Below are positions 1 through 12,200 of a stretch of 64,000 nucleotides of DNA, one piece after another. The first letter of the stretch is position 1. Each line of letters opens with the position of its first letter. The notes under the pieces are model-generated. The model did no database searches. It worked only from the letters and a program-made list of their open reading frames with translations, and was not told where the DNA came from. The DNA is from Apoderus coryli. Its lineage: Eukaryota; Arthropoda; Insecta; Coleoptera; Attelabidae. The position numbers and the translations under genes were made by a program. The stretch spans positions 4,629,834 to 4,693,833 of the forward strand of contig OU452213.1 of NCBI GenBank assembly GCA_911728435.2, written 5' to 3'.

Positions 1-56
1 GGGTACAATAGTCAATTTCCTCATCACTACGATCAATCAGATATTCCATGATTATT

Positions 57-1343
57 ATATTGGGTCTGCCAGATAACTTTTTTTTTTTTGAAAATGCTAT
101 AAAAGAAAAACAGCTGAATATTTTCTCAAATTTATTTTTTTATTTGAAAGTACAATCCTTCCGGTTAATAATGACAAATAATTTCATTCAAATGGCTGTC
201 TCGGCTGGCCATGCAGTAGCCTACACGATCGGTCCAATTTTTAAGCACATTATCGATTGTGTGCAGCTGTATTTCACCAATGGCTTCACGAATATTGTCC
301 TTTAAAGCGTCAATTGTCTCTGGCTTGTCGGCGTAACACTTATCTTTGACGGCACCCCACAAATAATAGTCCAACGGTGTCAAATCGCAGCTCCGAGGTG
401 GCCAAACGACATCAGCTCTGCGGCTGATAATGGGATCTTCAAAAACAGGGCGCAAAACATCGCATTCGGCTGTGTGGCACGTAGCGCCGTTCTGTTGAAA
501 CCAAATGTTGCCAATATCCTCCTCTTCAATTTTTGTGAACAAAAATTCGTTCAACATGGCCCGATAACGATCGCCATTGACTGTAACGGCCACTCCTTGC
601 TCATTTTCGAAGAAAAATGGCCCAATTATGCCTCCGGACCAAAATCCGCACCAAACAGTGACTCGTTTTGGGTGCATCGGCTTTTCAATGTATGCGTGCG
701 GGTTTTCTGTGCCCCAAATGCGACAATTTTGCTTGTTTTCATACCCGCCAAGATCAAAATGAGCTTCATCTGAAAAGATGATTTTTTGGCAAAATCGGCA
801 TCTTCTGTAAGTCGATCGCAGGCCCACTGAGCAAAGCGAAAACGCATTGGATGGTCAGTTGGCTTCAACTTCTAAACCAATTAGACTTTGTATGGCGTCA
901 TACCAAGGTCTTTATGCAAAATTCGTCTCAATGATGTCTCCGAAATGTTCAATTGTTGAGACCGACGGTGAATTGTTGTTGATGGCGCTTCACGCACACT
1001 TTCTGCCACAGCAGCAATATTCTCGGGTGTACGCACTGTTTTTGGCTTTTCACGCTTTGGTTTATCGATGAGGATGCCAGTTTCTTTCACTTTTTTCACG
1101 AGATAACGAACATACGGAGTTGACGGTGCTTCTCTTCTTCCAAAATCCGTACGCAATTTTCATTACCATGATTTTCAAAGTAATGTCGCAATATTTCCCA
1201 GCGTTGTTCAAGCGTATACACAACCATATTCGTTCAGCGGAAGGATAAAACTAATTATCTGTCAAATCAGACATGAGCTAAGTGTTACCCTTCACGAAAT
1301 AAGCACTAGTTGAAAAAAAAACGTTAGATGGCGGACCCGATAT
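57..1343 (-). mobile_element. mariner-type DNA transposon, nearly full length
   Basis: The element has imperfect terminal inverted repeats of about 30 bp. The left end reads TTGGGTCTGCCAGATAAC followed by a T-run; the right end read in reverse is CGGGTCCGCCATCTAACG followed by a T-run. Both ends sit in a TATA context, as expected for TA target duplication. It encloses a transposase relic on the minus strand. The two ends differ at several positions, so the copy is not very recent. Confidence 0.85.
165..1227 (-). pseudogene. mariner transposase relic (DD34D family)
   Basis: On the minus strand an ATG at 1227 opens a helix-turn-helix region (VYTLEQRWEIL). The protein then continues in other frames, with breaks near 1156, 870 and 780: HTH part 1156-881, linker 868-790, catalytic part 825-165. 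The catalytic part carries SDEAHFDL, then FQQNGATCHTA, then SCDLTPLDYYLWG. The second and third acidic positions are separated by 34 residues, the mariner spacing. The second aspartate is asparagine here (QNGA instead of the usual QDGA), so the enzyme would be inactive even without frameshifts. Plus-strand ORFs over this interval are shadows. Confidence 0.88.
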
Positions 1344-1665
1344 AAATGATAAATCAAATTCAAATTGAATATTTTACGACGCGCTCGATTTTTGACAACC
1401 ATTGTCACATTGGTATGTCATCATTGTTAATACTTAGCTTTTATTATTGTGCCGCCATCTATTACAAATAGTTAAAGATAATTTTCTTGCCTAGCCATTT
1501 TTGAGTGTTTTGTAGTGCTAGCCTTAGAAATGCATACTTTCTCGTCCCTATAGAAGCAGTAAAATGCAATTTTTCTTCAAAACGATCAACGCGAGGTGCT
1601 TAATATCAGAATATAAATTATTTATTTTTTATATTATGTTGAAAAGAAGGTGATGTTAAACTTGG

Positions 1666-1899
1666 ATGGTTAAAAAATTAAATCAATTGGTATATTTAAG
1701 ATTTGGTGATGATTTCGACAATAAAAATCCAAATGATCACGTTGCATTTCTGCGATCTAATGTATTTTTCGTGCCGTTTGAAACAGGGATTGCATATAGC
1801 CGATGCTATCAAGCATTCCTTGATGGAAATCCATCCAATGATGATGCGTGTTCTGTATCTCTGAATTTGACTGGAGACTATTCGTGGTGGATGGAAAAA
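1666..1899 (+). CDS. possible exon of an unrecognised gene
   Basis: A 78-codon open stretch ends at a consensus splice donor (GAAAAA|GTAAGT at 1900) in phase 0. It has mixed, protein-like composition (SRCYQAF, LTGDYSWWMEK) with two cysteines and a possible N-glycosylation site. I do not recognise the family. It lies between a mariner copy and a LINE. It could be an upstream exon of the channel gene starting near 9.3 kb, but I see no DEG/ENaC signature in it, and it could also be chance. The sequence on either side (1344-1665 and 1900-2487) shows nothing I can name. Confidence 0.25.
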
Positions 1900-2487
1900 G
1901 TAAGTTATAGTAGCACCAACCCTTAATTTTCATGCTAAATGACTGTAATTGTATATAGTTGAATATAACTTTTAAGACGCATGTCACCCTGTACAATACT
2001 GATGTTGGACTGTTGAAACTAGGAATCAGCAAAAGCGAAAGCACATCAAAATGCTTCAGTCGGTTTTATCGGTCGCAATGCATAAAGTTAACTTGTTTTT
2101 AATTTTAGATGTTTCTTGTAGATAAAGAGTAACTGTAGTGAAATCTTCAGTTATTGTGTTATTGATGACATGGAATATGATTGTTGCTCAATATTTATTC
2201 CTGTGGAGAGCTATATGGGTACATGTTATGCACTGAATAGCTTAGTCGCTATCAAGTTAGTACCATTTGCTATTTATATCTCGAACGACTCCACTAGCCT
2301 AGTTTTCATCAACATTACACGTCAGTATTAATCAACGACATTTACCGCTTCGAAGATTCCAATGTGATCCCATTCTTATCTTTGAAAGAGTGTATACTAA
2401 TATTTTTTGAAAATTATATTTTAGAGAAGAACAAAAACAGCTTAAAATGTACAAGGCTAGGAACCACACTTACAATACAAGGTAAAG

Positions 2488-4908
2488 GTGTTTTGTTTTA
2501 CTATTTACAACTTACCTTTGGTAGACGAAATAATAATTGTCGGTGATTTAAACATAAATTTGTTAGTTAGAAATAATGCAAGCAGGATTTTTACCAACTT
2601 TTTGGACACTTTCAATATGGCGCAAGTGGTGACAGAGCCTACCCGTGTATGTTTGCAATCTAGCACTCTGTTAGATATCATAATTACATCTAATAAAAAG
2701 ATAATGCTTGATAGCCCAAGGCATATTCCCATGCACGATATTACAGATCATCAGCTCATAATGTGTTCTTTAACATTCAATGCCAACAGACGGGAACCCA
2801 AATTTGTAGAGTACAGAGATTTTCGGCGGATCGAAAATGATTTGTTTCAGAGTGATTTAATTAATGCGAACTGGTCTCAAATTTTTGATACTAATTACGT
2901 TGACGAAAAAGTAAGAATGCTTACAGCAAATATTAGGGATTTGTTTGATATTCACGCTCCGGTTCGTTCCGTACGTGTGACCAAGCGGAAAGCACCTTGG
3001 TTCACCGACGTGTTGAGTATCATGAAGGCAGAACGTAATCGATTATTTTCAAAATATATTAAAACAAAAGACATGCGGGATTGGGAGGCTTACAAAAATA
3101 TGCGTAATTTCTTTACCTCTGCTGTGCGCGCCGAGAAAAAAGCTTATTTGGAATATATTAGAAGAACTAATAAAAGAAAAGATCTGTGGGCTGCATTAGA
3201 TCAAATGAATGTTTATTCAAATAAAAGAAAGCGAAATGCAATACCCATTCCTTTTAGTGACCCTGATGATATAAATAATTATTTCATAAGTTCGGTTGCG
3301 CAAATTGCTCCTCGTATTAATGAAGACACTTTAGACTTTTATTTGCAAAATCGGAAATGTTCTAGTCGGTTTGAAATGTCAGATGTAACTGATTCTGACG
3401 TATTGAGCGGTATCGGGGAACTGAAGTCCAGGGCAGCTGGAGCGGACAAAATTAATTTGGATATGATTAGGATGTGTTGCCCCACAATAATTCCGATTCT
3501 AACACACATATTTAACCATTGCATTCAGAATGGAGTATTTCCTTCTGACTGGAAGAAGGCTGTTGTCTTGCCCCTTCCGAAGGTGTCGGTTGTAAGTGAA
3601 TTTTCTGATTTAATACCTATTAGCTTATTGTCGTTATTTTCAAAGATATTTGAGAAATTAATTTACAAACAAATTGCGGGGTTTTTAAGTGAGTTTAATC
3701 TTCTCCCTTCATGTCAGTCCGGCTTCCGGAGAGGATTAGGCACGGCAACGGCTTTAACCAAAGTTTTGGACGACATTATATTAGCTGTAGATAGAAAGGA
3801 AACAGTCGCTCTGGCTCTTCTTGATTTTAGTAAGGCGTTTGATATTATTGATCACCGGTTATTATGCGGGAAATTAAGCTATTTGGGTTTTGAGCAAATT
3901 ACCGTTAATTTTTTTAAAGACTATTTACATGATCGTTCGCAGGCTGTTTCTATAAATGGTAGGCATTCGAAATGCCTTCCGCTAGAGAGGGGAGTTCCAC
4001 AGGGGTCGATATTGGGACCTCTACTATTGGTTTTATTCACAGTGGATATGGTGGACTGTTTGACAGCTTGTGATATGCACCAGTATGCGGACGATACACA
4101 GGTCTATGTGACTTACGACCGAAGTTCTTCTGTTACCGCTGAAGCTAATCTCAATCAAACGCTACATAATATAGAGCAGTATTGTTGCAATAACGGACTT
4201 AAAATTTACCCCAAAAAGTCCAATCTCATTTATTTCGGTACTTCTTCAGATAACGCGAAGCTACGTGTTCGTATTGGACACGACGAAATTGCTGCTGTCG
4301 AGGAGGTCAAAAATTTGGGAGTCCTTATTGATCGAAAATTGCGCTTCAGGTCTCATGTCAATAGAATTGTTCAGCGTTCTTATGCCACACTTAGGAGCCT
4401 GTACCGCAGTAGACATGTGCTGGAGAAGGACATAAAAATTCAATTATGTGAGACCCTGGTCTTGAGTCACTCCAACTATTGTGATGTGGTATATGGCTCT
4501 TGTATAGACTTGAATACTTCCAAAAGAATTAAAAAGATACAGAACTCTTGCGTTCGCTTTGTCTTCGGTCTGAGGGCTCGAGATCATATAAGCCCTTATA
4601 TTAACCAGTTAGGATGGCTGAAAATGGATAAACGTATGTTGTTACACATGGCCTGCTTGGTTCATAAGGTTATTTCCACTGGATGTCCTAATTATTTGCG
4701 AGAAAAACTAACATATAGATGGGCTGATCATGACAGAGACACTCGTTACCGCTACCTCCTCAATGTGCCTACACATCGAACGGCCATATTCGAGAGATCG
4801 TTTTCTTACATCGCACCGCGCCTTTATAATGCAGTACAAATGGAAATGTACAGTCTTAGTCAGGCAGGCTTCAAGCGAAATTACAAGTTGTTTTTGTTAA
4901 ATGAATAA
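2488..4908 (+). CDS. LINE ORF2 (end of endonuclease plus reverse transcriptase)
   Basis: This is a single uninterrupted frame of about 800 codons. It begins inside an endonuclease/exonuclease/phosphatase domain (IIVGDLNINLL, then LLDIIITSN) and continues into a non-LTR reverse transcriptase: SGFRRGLGTATAL, LALLDFSKAFDIIDH, GVPQGSILGPLL and the catalytic YADDTQVY, followed by a thumb/C-terminal region to FLLNE. Domain order and motifs place it in the Jockey/CR1 group. The first ATG is not a real start, because the N-terminal two thirds of the endonuclease is missing; the copy is 5'-truncated, as is common for LINEs. The lack of stops over 2.4 kb suggests recent insertion. Confidence 0.9.
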   Translation: MFCFTIYNLPLVDEIIIVGDLNINLLVRNNASRIFTNFLDTFNMAQVVTEPTRVCLQSSTLLDIIITSNKKIMLDSPRHIPMHDITDHQLIMCSLTFNANRREPKFVEYRDFRRIENDLFQSDLINANWSQIFDTNYVDEKVRMLTANIRDLFDIHAPVRSVRVTKRKAPWFTDVLSIMKAERNRLFSKYIKTKDMRDWEAYKNMRNFFTSAVRAEKKAYLEYIRRTNKRKDLWAALDQMNVYSNKRKRNAIPIPFSDPDDINNYFISSVAQIAPRINEDTLDFYLQNRKCSSRFEMSDVTDSDVLSGIGELKSRAAGADKINLDMIRMCCPTIIPILTHIFNHCIQNGVFPSDWKKAVVLPLPKVSVVSEFSDLIPISLLSLFSKIFEKLIYKQIAGFLSEFNLLPSCQSGFRRGLGTATALTKVLDDIILAVDRKETVALALLDFSKAFDIIDHRLLCGKLSYLGFEQITVNFFKDYLHDRSQAVSINGRHSKCLPLERGVPQGSILGPLLLVLFTVDMVDCLTACDMHQYADDTQVYVTYDRSSSVTAEANLNQTLHNIEQYCCNNGLKIYPKKSNLIYFGTSSDNAKLRVRIGHDEIAAVEEVKNLGVLIDRKLRFRSHVNRIVQRSYATLRSLYRSRHVLEKDIKIQLCETLVLSHSNYCDVVYGSCIDLNTSKRIKKIQNSCVRFVFGLRARDHISPYINQLGWLKMDKRMLLHMACLVHKVISTGCPNYLREKLTYRWADHDRDTRYRYLLNVPTHRTAIFERSFSYIAPRLYNAVQMEMYSLSQAGFKRNYKLFLLNE

Positions 4909-4946
4909 TTCGATTTGTTTCTTTATAGGTTTTTTTTTTTTGTATA

Positions 4947-6807
4947 TATACAGGGTGAGTCACGAGGAACTGTACATACTTCTACCATAAGTAGAGGCAC
5001 GTTAGGGGGTTATCAAATGACCATTAAAAAATGTCTCCTTGTTTTGATTATTAATATACAGGGTGAATTATGGATCTTCACCAAAACAATGTTTAGTCAT
5101 ATCTTTTCAATGATTAAGTCGATTGATCTCATTTTTTTATAAAAGTGTGTAAAAGGCAACTAACTGACATATTCAGAATTGAAAAAATCCGGGTCCGTCT
5201 TCGAGAAAATTTGAGGGACTGCTTCATACTCAACACTTCACACTGTATATGATTTTTCAAAAATCTGATATAATTTTTTCAGAGGGCATAAATATACAGT
5301 TGGACCTGGGTATTTGAATTTTTTGTTACACTCACCTCACATTTCCAATTAAAGATTCATTTTAGAGCCAAATTGAAAATTAGCAATAATGAAGTATCTT
5401 ACTGTATAATAATGTTTAGTTATTAAAAATAAATCTTCAAAATAGACAGAAACGACACACACTGTGCTCCAGTATGGTAAATACCATAATTTGATTTGAT
5501 TTACAGGGCCGGATTTAAAAATCTGGCATATATGGTTCATCCCAATAATTCACCCTGTATGTAACTTTTTCCACCCGTAATAGACAGAAAACACATAAAA
5601 AATGTTTGTAATAACCTAGTTTTCTTATTTGTTTGAGGAAAACTCATGTATCTAATTATTTTAATTGGAATGAAATGAACAAGCCAGGGAAACGTTTATT
5701 CATAAATTAAGAAATAATATAAAAAACAATAACCAAACAATAAAACAGTTTTAACAATGTGGAAAAAGTAAAAAACAATTTAATAAACATTACGATTATA
5801 AAACACAGCAGCTCATTAACAGAATTATTCACTGTTGCAATATTATCAGAAATGGCCCACTGACAATCAGAAAGTCTATTACACATTTAAACATTCGTCA
5901 AGAACAGTGTATTAAGGCAGATGGATTTCATTTTGAACATCTTTTATAATCGTAAAATGTTTCTCAAATTGCTTTTTATATTGTTCCACATTGTAAAAAC
6001 TGTTTTATTGTTTGGTTATTGTTTTTTATTTTATTTCTTAATTTATGAATAAACATTTCCCTGGCTTGTTCATTTCATTCCGATTAAAATAATTAGACAC
6101 ATGAGTTTTCCTTAAACAAATAAGAAAACTAGGTTATTACAAACATTTTTTATCTGTTTTCTGTCTATTACGGGTGGAAAAAGTTACACACAGGGTGCAT
6201 TATTGGGATGAACCAAATATGCCAGATTTTTAAATCTGGCCCTGTAAATCAATTCAAATTATGGTATTTACCATACTAGAGCACAGTGTGTGTCGTTTCT
6301 GTCTATTTTGAAGATTTCTTTTTAATAACTAAACATTATTATACAGTAAGATACTTCATTATTGCAAATTTTCAATGTGGCTCTAAAATGAATCTTTAAT
6401 TGGAAATGTGAGGTGAGTGTAACAAAAAATTCAAATACCCAGGTCTAACTGTCTATTTATGCCCTCTGAAAAAATTATATCAGATTTTTGAAAAATCCTA
6501 TACAGTGTGAAGTGTTGAGTATGAAGCAGTCCCTCAAATTTTCTCGAAGACGGACCCGGATTTTTTCAATTCTGAATATGTCAGTTAGTTGCCAGACACA
6601 AATACACACTTTTATAAAAAAATGAGATAAATCGACTTAATCATTGAAAATATATGACGAAACATTGTTTTGGCGAAGATCCATAATTCACCCTGTATAT
6701 TAATAATCAAAACAAGGAGACATTTTTTAATAGTCAGTTGATAATCTCCTGACGTGCCTCTACTTATGGTAGAAGTATGTACAGTTCCTCGTGACTCACC
6801 CTGTATA
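4947..6807. mobile_element. non-autonomous element with ~820-bp inverted arms (foldback-like)
   Basis: Sequence 4947 to about 5765 is repeated in inverted orientation from 6807 back to about 5985, with roughly 220 bp of unique spacer. The arms start with TATACAGGGTGAGTCACGAG and match closely throughout, with scattered substitutions. Two further internal copies of the TACAGGGTG-like end occur inside each arm (near 5058 and 5566, mirrored near 6690 and 6190), as if smaller elements are nested within. Flanking TATA is consistent with TA target duplication. There is no convincing coding capacity. Confidence 0.85.
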
Positions 6808-6955
6808 TATTATGTTTTGTATACACTCAAAATTCAATTATAGTTTATGTTTGTAACTTAATTTACATGCTCGGTTAGCAACAGCTAAGCTGACTCTCGC
6901 CGAGGTAAAAATAAAGTCCTTTTTATTTATTTATTTATTTATTTATTACAATAGT

Positions 6956-7289
6956 CCAAAGAATATACTAAACTAGTCACAGCACTTGTACTTATATTCC
7001 ACTTTCGCCGACCGACGGCAGACCTCTCACCGGGTGAGATGTTTCAGAACGTAGTTGATATAGAGCGCCGCGCGAACAACGTTATTTCTAGTATTATATG
7101 TTATACCGGTTGTATTATTTTTGTAAGTGTGTGAATATTGTTGAAAATGTAAAAATTTTTCGGCCAAATTAGGAATGCGTCTGGTAATGACAGAAATCCT
7201 ACGGCAATACAGTTAGTAGATCTTTTAAAAAACTATTTTCCTTAAAGTATATAGTTATCTAACTATAGACTCAGTCAGAGGGTTCAAAC
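6956..7289. other. unassigned spacer
   Basis: I see no gene, tRNA or recognisable repeat here. It separates the LINE 3' end from an RTE fragment. Confidence 0.5.
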
Positions 7290-8640
7290 TGTATTGAAAA
7301 CGCCATCGCAATGTAGCCTGATGAGTTTATGGTCTTCACATTTTCTTGCATTGGATTTCTTGGGCAAGGTGACAAAGGTCGGGGTAGTGACCCATGTCGT
7401 CAATGATGTTAAAAAGTTTATGCAGCTCTGCGATCCCTCTTTCATCCAGAACCTTGAGTATCTCTGCCGGGATTCCGTCCGGACCAGCTGCTTTGTTCAG
7501 TCAAACAATCACTTAGCTCAGTTTCTCTTGGTGGTCGATTCTCGCGAAAAAGTTCTTCGATGTATTTTTCCCAAACACTGATTCTCTCTTCGATTTCAAG
7601 AACTATCCTGTTTGGTATTCACTTCTACCACGTGTACTGTGCTGCACGCATATTTTTTTACAGTCGAGCTGAATCTACCGTTGATGAGAATGAAATCTAT
7701 TTGATTCCGTACGATGTTCTGTGTTGAATCTGCTGGATATTTCCAGGTATACAGGCGGCGAGGGTGCAGTTGAAACCATGTATTTGTGACTTTCATTTTT
7801 TCTTCTTGGCAGAACTGCAGAAGTCGATCACCTCTTTCGTTCCTTATACCAAGTCCATATGGCCCAACTATGTCCTCAAAACTACCGTTCCCGATCTTGG
7901 CATTGAAGTCGCCCGTAATTATGTTAACGGCATGCTTCTTGGTTAGTCTCAGCAATTCCTTGATCCCATCATAAAACTGTTCCACGTCCTGGTCCGCTGA
8001 CTCCGTTGTTGGTGCGTAAACCTCTATAATATTGAGGTTGTTGGGTTTGGCTTTAAGCTTTAACAGGGCCCGCGCGGTCAGAATAGGGGACGAAGTCTAC
8101 AACAGAGCTCAGTAATTTCTTTGTTATTACTATTCCTACACCTTTTCTATGATTTTGGTCCTCGTTTCCGGAGTAGAAGAATGTACTATTACCTACACCG
8201 CACTTTCCTGTGCCAGGCGACCAAGTTTTGGCGACGCCTACAATGTGCAGCCTGAGCCTATCCATTTCGCGGGTGAGATTTGCCAGCTTTCTAGCTTCAA
8301 ACAGGCTTCGAGTATTCCATGTCCCGATCGTCAACTGTTTTCTCAGGTTTAACTTCTGATTTGAAACATTCAAAACCGCTCCTCCCGGAGATCCGAGTGA
8401 AGAGCTATTTAAGCCTACTCATCATGCGATTGTCTTGGGAAAAAAATAGTGAAGGTGGTATCCCGTTGCCTTCCTTCACGCCAATTCTTGACTTGGATTT
8501 CGGCAGCCCAATCTGGGCAGACGCCGTTTGTAACCGCCCAATTTGGGTACAGACGTTGCCGTTGTGCCAGTTTTGGTCCGCCCCGGATATTTGATTTCCC
8601 CGGTACCACCCATATCTGGGAGGCTTTCCCCGCACGGGGT
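7290..8640 (-). pseudogene. RTE-type LINE fragment (endonuclease and start of RT)
   Basis: On the minus strand 8373-8053 encodes the start of an endonuclease (LTIGTWNTRSLFEA, then KGVGIVITKKLL) and 7985-7596 its second half (IITGDFNAKIGNG, then NQIDFILINGRF). The minus strand of about 7520-7290 reads KAAGPDGIPAEILKVLDE and ELHKLFNIIDDMG, the N-terminal part of the reverse transcriptase, and then breaks off. Sequence 8640-8405 (GKPPRYGWYRGNQIS) is probably the element's 5' region. Several frameshifts interrupt the frame. These proteins are often labelled craniofacial development protein 2-like in insect genomes. Confidence 0.85.
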
Positions 8641-9165
8641 TGATAGTATAAGAGAAGGAAAAGTCCCGGGCCAGGATTTCATGCCAAAAGAAATAGTAAA
8701 ACTAGCGATACAAACAAAACCAGACACTTTTCTGCAAATGCTCAATGAACCATTGATGAAACAGACTTTTCCCGAAAATGTAAAAGAGCTAACTTAATAT
8801 TAATAAAAAAAAAAAGCCTGGCAAACCAGCAGGAAAACCGTCATCCTACAAACCAATCTGCCTCATGGATGCCATATCAAAGCTCTACGAAAAACTGATC
8901 AAGAGCCACAAACAAAAAGCCATCGATAACCGGGACAGGGAGGACCTCTCCCTAAATTATTTTGCCTTTAAAAGGGGAAGATCTACTCTTAAAAGTCTAA
9001 GTTCTAAAGTTAAAAAAACTGATTGGGAAGCAAAAAGGAAGTATTCAAGGCACAGAAAGTGGTGTGCATTCATAGCACTCGATGTCAAAAATACCTTTAA
9101 TTCGGAACCGTCGTCGGGAAAAATTATAGAGAGCCTAGAAACGATCCTCAATCTCCCATTGATGT
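8641..9165 (+). pseudogene. R1/I-like LINE reverse-transcriptase fragment
   Basis: Frames joined across a break near 8800 read KVPGQDFMPKEIVKLA, then KPGKPAGKPSSYKPICLMDA, then CAFIALDVKNTFNS. This is the order and spacing of the fingers and first catalytic aspartate (ALDVKN) of R1/I-clade reverse transcriptases. The YADD half is absent. It abuts the RTE fragment in the opposite orientation. Confidence 0.75.
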
Positions 9166-9298
9166 AAGGAGTACAAACAATAGCATTTGTAGTTTTGCTC
9201 TATTTATTACGGTTTAGGTCCCTGTATTATTTTTATTGGGCTACCCTGTATAGTCTAATGTTTTAGGTTTTTTTATATAAGAAGCGGGCGCAACACAG

Positions 9299-12200
9299 CA
9301 ATGTTTTCAAACGTTACCATTGAAATTAAACATGACTATTTATATCTATGGATAATGAGTAACGAAGGTGTTCCTACCAGATTAGAACAGGAGTACAACA
9401 AACGAGACTTAAGTAAATATCAAAAGGCATGGCACACGGAGGTGATTTTACGAGTTGAGGTAATATACAAAATTATATATTCTTTCATGGTTTGTAATCA
9501 GAAAATTCTAGACATTTCCGTCAAACACTCGACTCGACGTTTGCGCTTGCGCATTTCAAAAAGTTAGAATCGTTCTAGTTCTTGAATAGTACAGTCGTAC
9601 TAGTTTTTATAAAGTTTAAGAATTATTTTTATTTATTTTAAGAGTTTTGTACTTTTCAGATTTTACAAAGTTTATTAAAATACTATTTCAATATACAGGG
9701 TGAACTATCACTCAGTACAAAAATGTTAACCACATGCTCAGGAAAGCATGAAAAACCATAAAAAATTTGTTTCGGAATTTTTATTCGATGTTTACAAAAT
9801 GGGGCAAATGCACGTTTTTCCCTGGTAAATCGGCGCCTATGACAATTATTTTTCACGATGGCTTCCAACCTACAAACCGCAGTACGCGGAGTTGCCAATT
9901 GTAGAGAGGTGAAAATTAACATTTTTGAAATAATTATTATAATACCTGATAAATAAATCCATCTTTACTACTGCAGAATTGTACACTACTTCTTCGTTTT
10001 TGCAAACAACAAACTCCTAAAACGAAATTTTCGCATACTTATTGAATACACTAAAAACACAACAGATTTCCGAGAAGTGTAGATACACTAAATGCACACT
10101 TTTTTAATATTCGCTGATGCCGATTTATTTTAAATTTAACGAAATATTAAACTATGATAGCCAGTTGTAGCGGCGCTGTCTTATAATATTTGATCAATAA
10201 CAATCAATCTGGAATACTCCAAATTGTAGATAATTTCTTCGTTTTTACAAACTTCTAAAACGATATTTTCGCATTTTGAACACACAAACACTAACTAAAC
10301 CGGTAGCACACTAAACCCCAGATAAGTAAAACTAGTATTTACTTATCTGGGACGAAAATGTAAAATGCCTGTTTAATTTTAATTTATTTAAATCCTTATT
10401 TCCAATCGGGACGAAAATGTAAACACAAAAATAATAAAATATCGGTTAATAGGTTAATAACCGCCCGGGACACCTGCATGATCTATTGTGCAGAGTGCAG
10501 ACAACTTCGACGTCATCTGTCAACCAACAGCCTAACGTGTTGCCAAGTTTATAACACACATATTAAGCTTTTTATTTTGAGTAAAAAAATAACTTATTCA
10601 AACTCAATGTGTATTGTGTATCGAGCCATATTATGCTACTTTTAATCCTTGACCTCCGCATGTACTTTGCATGTGTATACCACGTTCGCAAGAAATTCCT
10701 CACAAATTTCTCAGATCAGATTGGCTGATGTGGAATCTCACCTACCACTCGCCCTCACTTGAAATTTTTTTTTAAAAAGAACGTGAAACTGTCAAAATTA
10801 TCATTAGCTACGAAACAATTTAATCTTAATTTCTCACGTAACTATGTTTGTTTTAACATTAAATCAAAAATCGTGGAAATATAGACGTTGGAAATTGCGC
10901 ATTACATACTTTACATCTTAGGCAAAATAAAGTCCACATCATTTTCGTTCTGAAATAGTAAGTTTTCTCAAGTTCTAAAGTTTACAATGATCCACGGTCA
11001 TAAAGGTCAGTTAATTTTATTTTAATTAATAACAGAATAGTAAAGTTTGATATTCTTCGTTTGTACTTTCATCAATTAAAGCTTGGAGGTACAAGCCGCG
11101 CGTAAAGCTTGTAATCGAACCCGTGTACAATTTAAATAGCAATCGGGAATCACTTGGACTGAGACTTTTAATTAGTATTCTTTCTAGGTGTATACAATAC
11201 CCGCTAAATCAAATTTGTCACAAAACTGTTGGTTAATAAAATAAAGTGCTTTGTTTATTACGCTTGTACCGGCACGGCATAGTGTTTGTCGTATAACTAA
11301 GTGTCTTTTGTACTAGGGTTTCTATGTATATTTAATAATTAGTGGTTCTGTGTTGACGTGTTTTAGGCCCTAAATTATGATGAAAGTATCAGAGATCTTA
11401 CCGTGGAACAAAGGAATTGTCGCTTTTACACCGAATCTAAAATGAAACATTTCACTTATTACACATTGCACACTTGTGAAATTGAATGTATGGTTGAAGC
11501 CCAATTAAAATATTGCCACTGTGTTGTACATGTTTTGCCTGCTTCAGGTTAGTAATGCATTCAATCAGAAATATGCTGACGTGAAACTTAGGTCAGTTAA
11601 ACGGATGTGACATGACTACCTCCCACTGCCTTGCATTTTCATTAGTCAATTTCAACCGATTATAATTTTGGTTGTTTGTGGTTAACCTTGAATTAGCTGA
11701 TAACATTGCATATAAGCAGGCATTGGTTTTAACTACGGTTATAATTATTTTATTTCGACATAATTTGTAATATTTACTAATATACAGAGTTAACTATCAC
11801 TCAGTACAAACATTTTAACCACATGCTCAGGAAAGCATGAAAAACTATAACAAATTTGTTTCGGAATTTTTTTCTGTTTAAAAGGAAGAAAAGAAAACAA
11901 GACAGATAGAATATTAGGAATGAAAATTGCTCTTTTAAACAAAACAAACAATATGATTGATATAATGTGATGAAAATTGAGGACAAATTTGTAAAATTGT
12001 GTTCAATGTTTGATATCATAGTCGGGCCCCAGATAAGTAAGTATGTATGGCGCCAAACACCAAACAAAAATAATAAATCAGGTGCATTGGCCGCATGCGC
12101 ATAATATACAGATTTTGATTGGCTCGGCACTTTGGCAAATTAATGTGTGCTGTTATTGTATAGTCTATCCGTTTCCATGCCTCTTTACATTATAAAAGGG

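Larger units (their letters stand above)
2488..6955 (+). mobile_element. 5'-truncated Jockey/CR1-type LINE, split by a nested element
   Basis: The coding part ends at 4908. The 3' untranslated tail begins at 4909 and is interrupted at about 4947. It resumes at about 6808 and ends in GCCGAGGTAAAAATAAAG followed by a (TTTA)n run at about 6915-6950. That simple-repeat terminus is what one expects at a LINE 3' end. The element is therefore older than the inverted-repeat element inserted in its tail. Confidence 0.8.
9460..11366. other. channel-gene intron rich in small repeats
   Basis: No coding sequence is seen. It contains a TATACAGGGTG-headed repeat at about 9692, a perfect hairpin at 10317, two diverged copies of a roughly 85-bp segment (about 9975-10060 and 10222-10300), and one copy of a dispersed repeat at 11249-11292. 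Confidence 0.6.

Noticed and set aside
474..1071. plus-strand ORFs across the mariner copy
   Set aside because: Antisense shadows of the minus-strand transposase.
11801..12130. 109-codon minus-strand ORF with hydrophobic stretch
   Set aside because: Starts inside a dispersed repeat and overlaps a channel-gene intron; composition follows AT-rich antisense sequence.
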